Below, in pieces: positions 56,901 through 64,000 of a stretch of 64,000 nt of DNA; within the stretch, counting starts at the first letter, position 1, and each line of letters opens with the position of its first letter. Location of the stretch: positions 124,001 to 188,000 of the forward strand of contig MVAQ01000003.1 in assembly GCA_014825775.1 (NCBI GenBank). Direction: 5' to 3'. This DNA comes from Krasilnikovozyma curviuscula. Taxonomy: Eukaryota; Basidiomycota; Tremellomycetes; Cystofilobasidiales; Mrakiaceae. The notes under the pieces are model-generated. The model did not search any database. It worked only from the letters and a program-made list of their open reading frames with translations, and was not told where the DNA came from. The translations under genes and the position numbers were made by a program.

Positions 56901-59900
56901 TCTTCTTTGCCGAGAAAACAGCTGCACATACTGTTGTAATTCTAGGAACCAAATTCTATAACGGCCCAGTCTTGACTGACTACTCAGATCTCGGTCAGTC
57001 GTTCTCATGCTTCTGTCGGCTGTGTATAAACTGTGATCGGGGCTACATCGTGGTCACATGGTACAGATATCACTCAAATGGTTGGAAGAGCTGGGAGACC
57101 TCAATTTGACAAGACTGGTACCGCTATCATTGTCACAGAGCAAGGTCAGGAGAGAAAAGTAAGTGCTTAAGGTCAAGATTCCCACATATATAAGCTAAAC
57201 AATTAGCTTCTTGACTGATTAATTTTATTTCATTGGGTACCTTTTTCAGTATGACCGCTTGACTAGTGGGGGAACAATACTTGAGTCCAGTTTACACGAG
57301 GTAAGTCTTGACTCAACATCTGCCTGCGTCTACCTTGGGTTGAAATGTTTACTGTATCACAGAATATTACAGAGCATATAAATTCTGAGATAGGAATGAA
57401 AACCTTCGATTCGTTGGCTGGCGCTCAGCACTGGCTTCGAGAGTGAGCCTCATGTCTGTCAGCTACCTTGTTTGTAGTGAGTTCTAATGTGAGGCCCTTT
57501 CTGGCCTGGTTTGACCTAGCTCTTTTCTATTCATTCGAATCCAACAAAATCCACAGTATTATGCGACGAGACTGGGCGCTGCGGGGGAGCTTACGGCAGC
57601 TGAACGTTTGGAACATTTCGTGGAGGTAATCTCTCTAGAGGCCAATCCATCGATTCTTCGGTTATATTGACCAATGTTCAATTCCAGGATGCTGTCAAGA
57701 ATTTGGAAATTTCAGAAATGGTCAAAAGCGAGAGTCTAGATGACAATTCGTCCTACATCAAATCATCTCCTTTTGGAATTATCATGGCCCGAGGTTATAT
57801 TCGTGAGTCATCCCGTATAATATTTTGGATGGAGTAGCAAATATCCTATTTGTATTCTTTTGAACAGGGTATAAGACAGTGAGTAATGCTGTTACGAGGT
57901 GTTGATATAACTGGGTGATTGTTTCTTCGCGACAGATGTGCCTCCTTCTAACTATTCCTTCAAAAGCGACCTTTAAAGATGTCTTTGAGGTGTTGTGCAA
58001 GTCAGAGGAGTCAGTGTGGAGTACCCAAATTTCTCACTATAAGACTCTGACGCTTGCTTCGTTCCTTCAGGTTTTCTGACATCAGGCTCAGGTCTGGCGA
58101 CAAAACTGCCTACAAAAAGCTTGCAGCACATCCTGACATCAGGTTCACTTACAAAAAGGTGGAATCGTAAGTTTTTTTTTCCTCTTTGAGTCGTTCCAGA
58201 TGTTGACGCTGCTGACATTGCTGACGATGCTTGTCTGTCCGTCAGTACATGGGAAAAGATCAGCATCCTCATTCAAGTAAATCTCGCAGCTATATCTCTG
58301 TCTGACGTCAAAATTGAAGGCCAACCAATGTTGGAAGCTTTGGGAATCTTGTAAGTGCTTTGACTCTCTGGAACTTTGCAGGATTTAAACTCACAAAATG
58401 TTTGTTTTCAGCAAAAATGCAACCAGGATTGTTAAGGCGTTGATCGAGGTTGGTGTCGAGAAGGTATGAAGTCTAATCTCGTCTCAGAGGAAAAGATATT
58501 CTTAACTTACTCTACCACCAGAGATGGGGTGCTTTGATCAAGAATGGTGAGAACAACTTAAAAACAAGGTTCTCCTTCCGCAATCGCTGATGGGTTGTTC
58601 CTTCAGGTTCTGAACTCTTGAGGTGTCTGAGTGCGAAAGCATGGGAGGGACGGGGATCAGTCGTGCTTCGTCAAATCGATAAACTGGGAGAAAAATCATT
58701 GAAGTGGGTCGTTTTGCCATCGATGGTGCTTGTGTTCTGACAATGACTCACATGTGTACTTGCAGAATTCTCGGACAAAATGGCATTCATACATTTGCCA
58801 CCTTGAATGATCCACGCAGGATTGAACTTCTTTTGAATAGAAATCCCCCCTTCGGAAATGATGTGAGTTGGATTTTCTCAGCTCAGCCAGAAAGTTGTCT
58901 TACACTCCGGGTACCTAGATCGTCGAGCAAGTTAAAGCTCTTCCTCATTTTTCTCTCACATTGAAGTAAATTTCTTGTTCTTGTGAGAAGCCAGTTCCGA
59001 AATGACAGAGACTATGACCCGACTTCTAGTGAAAAATCTGTTGCGACGAATGGAGGTGCTGGTCCAGTCGAAATCACAATTGGTATGGCTGGTTAGTTCA
59101 TCATCAGATTCTAGGTACTTACAGACTCTCTTACACAGATATCACTGTTGGAGTGGTACTCGGGAAGAGGGCGAAGAAGAAAGCAAAATCATTCCTTCAA
59201 GTATCTGTTCTTGTCATCACATCTGATTTGGAGTTGATTGATTACCGGCGATCACCCGCTCGCTTCCTTCAAGAGCCTAAAACTTACTCTGTCATATGTC
59301 CATTGACAAGTCCAAGCCGTGAGTCTCTCTTTGAAACCAGTGTCAAAATGATACATTTATGACTGTATAATCACTCATCTTCTTGCCTTTCTATGCTCAG
59401 AGAGAGTCAAGGTGTTCGTCGATTGCGATGATTACGGTACACTAAGCAATTTATTTCCTACTTGACCTATGGTTACCGACTCTAAGTGATTATGCGTCTT
59501 TCGTTAGCTGGCATTGGCGTCAGTAAGACATTCCACCCCCAAGTTGATGCGTTGGAATATCCTGTGCCGGATACAAAACCGAAGACAAGTGATAGGGACA
59601 TTCAAGATCCTCAAGAAGTCATGCACCATGAGATGGAAGAAGTAGTGTCGGAAGAAGAACAGGGCTGGAATGAGAACGATGCAGTCGTGTGTCAGAGAGA
59701 GGTGAACGCTGGAGATAGGATTGGTACGTTGTCTATTCTGGTTTGGGGTGTGCCTTCTTCTTATATTGGCCCAAATATCTTTGAAGTGGCTCCTGAGTTT
59801 TCAAGAAACCAGAAGAGTCCCTTTCGTGAAGAGGCGAAAGCTGAACGGTTACCTAACGGCAGATGGAAATGCGGGCATACATGCAAGGCAGGTGCCCTAT

Positions 59901-61382
59901 CCTGTGGCTCTGATCCACTCCATAACTAACTCCGTTTGTATTCAGGACAAGACCTCATGCTCTCATCTGTGGTTTGCTATCAATCATTTCTCCCGCTTTC
60001 TTACCTTTGGTGAGCACTCTGACCTAATCTTTTGTCCTTCTCCTACCAAGCTGCCGTGAAGGAATGAAAGCACCTCCAAAACGAAAATTTATTTCAGCCT
60101 CGAAGACCATCGATGATAACGAAGGTATACCTAATGCAGAGGTAGATGCAGAACCCCTGGTCGCAACTTCCATCTCTGGCCCCACAGTCACTCACAAGCC
60201 CGAATCAAAGTCTACAACATCACAAAACATGGACTCACACTTAAAGTTGCTCCATGATATAAATGCTCGAACTAAAACTGGTGTCCTCGGAGCCAAATTC
60301 TCCCTACCCAGGGGAGCCCCAGTTGCTCAACAGATCTTGGATGAGGACGAAGATGATGATGAGATGCCTGCAGTCAACGACCTTATTGCTCAAAGCAATT
60401 CAGAAACTTCCGATGCGATTGCAGCCCTGAGACAGAAGAAGTATGTCTTAGCCGGTCTGGTGCGTAATAAGAACCCAGGCCAAGCTTCGTCGAGAAGAAG
60501 CACAACACCTTACCCGCCAACTGTCTCTCGAATCAACTCCAGACGTGTCAATAATCAATCTAAAGATGAATCCTCTACCGCATATGTTGACATTGAAAAC
60601 AAAAACGCTATTATGACGAGAACAGAGAATGAACTTACTGACCATGACGTGCAAGGTGAAAGGAACCCAGAAGCAATCTTGTACGTACATCTTAGTCTTC
60701 TGGTGATCTCATGAATTCATTATGATTTGTCGACTTTTCATTACAGACGAAGTATGAGCGATTCAAACAAAAGAAAATGTGACGTATCATCGATCTTCGC
60801 ATCCTCATCTCGGCAGTCCGAAGACCCAGAACCTGGATTCAACGATTCATGGCGTGAGGTTGATGTTGAAAAAGAATCTGCTCCTGTCGCTTCATGTAAC
60901 AATCAGACCAAACAAATCTCTGTTGGTAGTGTAGAGATGGAGGATGATGACGATTTGTTTGGGCTGAGAGCTTACTTGCCATCACCTTCGCCTCCTCCAA
61001 GAAATCCACATGAGGAAGATTACTCCATTGTCGGCCCATCTCATTCTCAGGTCCATGTTCCAGAGAAACGTATAGCATCGCCATTTTCCTTAAGTCCCAC
61101 ACGCCAATCAACCTCTTCGGGCACGTCAGAACTCAAGAAACGACGTGTGAGCCCTCACTCTTCAATGTATCATCAAGTTACATCACCGCAAGTTCTATAC
61201 AGTAACCACGATAAAGATAGACCTAAGACCCTTGAAGAAGATTTTGACGAGCTACAAGTAAGTCCAAACTACTGATCACTCACTGTGTCCCCGAGATTGA
61301 CTTTCACGCTGTGAAACAGGCTTTTATTTTCGGCGGTGGTGTCGAAATAACTGATGACAGAGATTCCGCTCACGCTGTATGA
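53991..61382 (+). CDS. MER3: Meiotic DNA helicase MER3/HFM1
   Basis: A very intron-rich gene. It starts MDWSSRCERNDRYSIRALA (donor GTACGT at 54048) and joins in phase to EELGIEGLDEDEGF. After an acidic, disordered N-terminus comes the helicase core: NENMVISAPTGSGKTAIFEL (motif I), YMAPTKALCTERV (Ia), IIITTPEKWD, FLIDEVHIL (DEVH box), FVALSATAPN (III), VMIFASTRKGT, GVAYHHAGLDMTDRRAVEAG, VSTSTLAVGVNLPAH (V) and TQMVGRAGRPQFD (VI). Winged-helix and Sec63-like regions follow. Near the C-terminus is the zinc-ligand stretch WKCGHTCKDKTSCSHLCC, characteristic of HFM1/MER3. The protein promotes crossover (ZMM) recombination in meiotic prophase by unwinding and extending joint molecules. The frame appears intact across all exons checked, suggesting a functional sexual cycle. 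The last exon ends DDRDSAHAV. Confidence 0.92.
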
Positions 61383-61474
61383 TTTTGAAGGTTCCTTAGA
61401 CTAGCCTTACTTTCGTTTTCGATGACATCTATTATCTATCATTTTGATGGTGCCAAATCTTTCTAAGATCCAAT

Positions 61475-64000
61475 CTACCTGATCATACTTATAGACTGCA
61501 CCGAGCACAGACCAAACCTCTGGCTAGGAGATACAAGAGCCAGTGGTGACTCGTACTCCGTCGAGACAGATGGCGTGCCAAGACGCAGTAGATTTCCGAC
61601 GTTGTCTTTGGTGGAGATTGGAGCTGAAAGTAGAGGGTTGAGGATTGTTTGAATTCGGAGTAGTGAGATGCCTATCAGTTTAGTGATGGCTGCCGTCAAA
61701 GTTTGCTGGTCAATTGAAAGCATCTCAGCCGACTAAGGAAAGGTAAAATAGTCAGGACCACCTGGTTATAGGAAATCATGTGAAATGCTGCTGACTCACT
61801 TTTGCAAGAAGATCCTTCTGAACAGTCGACCACTCTTCATCGGATCCACACACTTGCTTCAGGAACATCACATCCCACAGGCTCTGAGTGACTTCCATTT
61901 CGCCAGCCATCCCGTTCCAATTAGGCAAAGCAACCACCGATTTTGTGAACTCTTGTAAAAGCTCTGGGACCGTTGAATCTGATGACGACGCTGGTGGTAG
62001 TCCTAGTTTGAGTATTGCCGAGACGATGTTTTGTAGCGAAGTCAAGACAGAGCGTGATGGAGATGTAGGAAGTAGTAGGGAAGGGTTTTCCGGCACAGCT
62101 ACAATATTCAATTTTAGAAAGACGTCTACAAATGGCGGTTGAGATCTTACGAACCTTTCCATAGGAGGCTCTTTACTCCAACGTTGACACCTTTCTTGCC
62201 CTTTGCGATCCGTTGTCGATCACTGAAGATGCACTTGACGGCATCTTCCACGACACCCTGCCTCCATCGGACAAGACTCTTTTTGTAGATGATGTTCAGT
62301 TCTTCAGCAAGAGCGATTCCACTGAAAGCTGGTAGAGACGAGAGATGCAGCGAGACGCGGCCGACGAAAATTTCTGAAGCAACTTCTGAGAAAAATAAGT
62401 CGTACCAGTGAGCAAACGAAGAAGATTCACAGCGTCGAGGCACTCACCTCCACTGTCGTCGTCTTTGACAAAGGAGCCTAGCCAAGATCCCAACGAGCTC
62501 CACATTTCTCCAACCATCTTTTCCTCCTCTTTCCCTCCGACATCCCGTTTCAGAACCTTCAGGTCTTCATCCACAGACACCAACCACCTTTCGACTTCTT
62601 GAAGGACCTTATCTACCCCGGGTGTACGTCCATGCACCTTCTTACCCAGTTGACTCTTGTACAATGGGAAGTTGGAAGATGATGCTGGTAGAACAGACGG
62701 AGTAGCGAAGGTGTACTCTGCGACGGACTTAGTCGTTGAATCTGCTGAGTTTTCTTCTTCGAGTCCCTTCTTCACCGACGACTGGATGTCAGACTTGATA
62801 GTTTCCATCGATGTGGACCAAATGTACTTCAGTCTTTCTTTCCACAGATCCTCGAACACGGTCTTGACGCTGGCGACTTCTTCAGGCTTCATTCCACAGG
62901 AGTCAAGTGAGAGTAACACGGAAACTCGGAGTCGCGACAGAGACTGGACTGATACGAGATGGGAAAGAACTTCTGTCAGCCGGGAGGGAAGAGCCGTCAA
63001 TTGGGCCGACAACCATTTCGTGAGAATGACGTTGACATCAAGAGATGGTGAAGGAGATGACTCGGTATTGGGAGTGTGAAGGAGGGGTGTGAAAGACAGG
63101 ATCTCTGCTGGAAGGTATCGCAGAAGGATTGCCGATGAGGGCAACTTCTTGAGCAAAGTTACAGTCGTGATATGTTCTCCCAGACCGTCATTGACTTCTT
63201 CTTTCTTCGCAGCTGGAAACGAGATGGAAGATGACGACGAAACGGATCTGTTGAACACCGGTGCTGGATATGCGAAAGGCATGCTGATGCTGGCCAATCT
63301 AGAGACTCTTCGCTTGTGGCCTTTGCGGGTTGGAGTCGTATGAGTTGGATCAAAGGAGTCCGTTTCTTCTTCAGCGTCAACTTCATTGGATTCTGGAATG
63401 GTTGTTGCGGCATCGCTGACGGTTGGGACTTCACCCGCTTCAAGGAGCTCAATGAGACGTTCGATGAGACTTTTGTTGTCGTCCGTAGAGGTCGGTGCGA
63501 AGACTTGACGGGAAAGATGCAATGTTGACCCAAGAATCTCGACTAGCGACAAGAAGACCCTCTCAACTTCCTTCTCCGTGTGTTCCACCAACGAAATGGA
63601 GCGAAGAGAAGCATTTGATGCTCTTCTATCTGAAAATCCAACCTTCTTCTGGGATTTACTACCTTCTCCCACGCTGATCACTGATCCACTACGACCTCGA
63701 CCGTGCCCAACCCCACCAGATCCAGAGTTGGCGGCCGCGTCTACTAGGCCCGACAACACCTTCGCTCTTTCCTTCAAGACTGCATCGAGTGCTTCTGGTA
63801 AACCAAGACCACCGAGACCGACGGCAACAATAGCAGCGGTGGCCCTTGACAAGTCGATGGCAGAGAGGGAGGTCGAGCGTAGGCTGGTGATGGCTCTAGT
63901 CGATATTTCAGTTTTAAAAGATGGTAAAGAGAGGTGCAGTTTCGAGAGAAGTGGTTGAAGGTTGATTTTGGAGGATGATGTAAGGTCTTCGTCGATAGTT
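61475..64000 (-). CDS. COG1: Conserved oligomeric Golgi complex subunit 1, 5' end missing
   Basis: The minus strand stays open to the window edge, so the start is outside. The visible part includes SFKTEISTRAITSLRSTSLS, VGLGGLGLPEALDAVLKERA (a COG1 hallmark), VEHTEKEVERVFLSLVEILG, a Ser-rich insertion, LDVNVILTKWLSAQLTALPS, WKERLKYIWSTSMETIKSDI, DKVLQEVERWLVSV and, after several introns, WDVMFLKQVCG and MLSIDQQTLTAAITKLIGIS. COG1 belongs to lobe A of the COG tethering complex, which captures retrograde vesicles at the Golgi. It is convergent with MER3, with 92 bp between the two stop codons. Confidence 0.85.

Overview
This window is nuclear DNA of an intron-dense fungus, most likely a basidiomycete of the Tremellomycetes (Cryptococcus/Kwoniella-like). 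Nearly every gene is cut by many introns of about 45-115 nt with GTNNGT-type donors, intergenic spaces are short, both strands are used equally, and the gene content is typically fungal (Syt1-type ArfGEF, Avl9, Clp1, Vps68, alpha-arrestin, MER3, COG1, several sugar permeases). The organism assignment is inference from gene structure and content, not a database match. I saw no tRNA, rRNA, CRISPR or intact transposon.

Layout. 1-0.7 kb: 3' end of an UNC93-like MFS gene (+). 2.1-7.4 kb: a 1639-residue Sec7/PH ArfGEF (+). 7.8-9.9 kb: a mitochondrial-type CDF metal transporter (-). 10.8-11.9 kb: an MRH-domain sorting receptor (+) with a 17-nt frame break. 12.2-19.1 kb: two tandem paralogous sugar porters (-) sharing an upstream element. 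19.7-25.7 kb: CLP1 (-) and AVL9 (+), head to head. 26.0-27.8 kb: a Cys-rich single-pass membrane protein (+). 27.9-34.0 kb: the two halves of ATP-dependent 5-oxoprolinase as separate divergent genes. 34.3-38.8 kb: a lactose-permease-like MFS transporter (-) divergent from a homologue of bacterial exo-beta-N-acetylmuramidase NamZ (GH171/DUF1343) (+). 38.9-42.8 kb: an alpha-arrestin and mitochondrial ribosomal protein bS21m (both -). 43.3-48.8 kb: a sugar-transporter relic, a GPI-type Ser/Ala-rich surface protein, a Vps68-like protein and an intact sugar transporter (all -). 51.0-53.4 kb: a Ser-rich transmembrane SH3 protein (+). 54.0-61.4 kb: meiotic helicase MER3/HFM1 (+). 61.5-64.0 kb: most of COG1 (-), running off the window end.

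Themes. Sugar uptake recurs (four intact sugar-porter-type genes plus one relic), as does transporter traffic (ArfGEF, Avl9, Vps68, COG1, MRH receptor and a PY-motif arrestin). The most unusual block is 27.9-38.8 kb. There, a normally fused eukaryotic enzyme (5-oxoprolinase) is split exactly at its domain boundary into head-to-head genes. Next to it, a family known for releasing MurNAc from bacterial peptidoglycan occurs as a seven-exon, apparently cytosolic fungal gene sharing a 311-bp promoter region with a disaccharide-permease-like transporter. A salvage route for bacterial-wall sugars is a reasonable but untested reading.

Exon boundaries were placed by hand from splice signals and reading-frame continuity, so individual junctions may be off. 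Where several exons fit in phase to the stop codon, the overall model is well supported.
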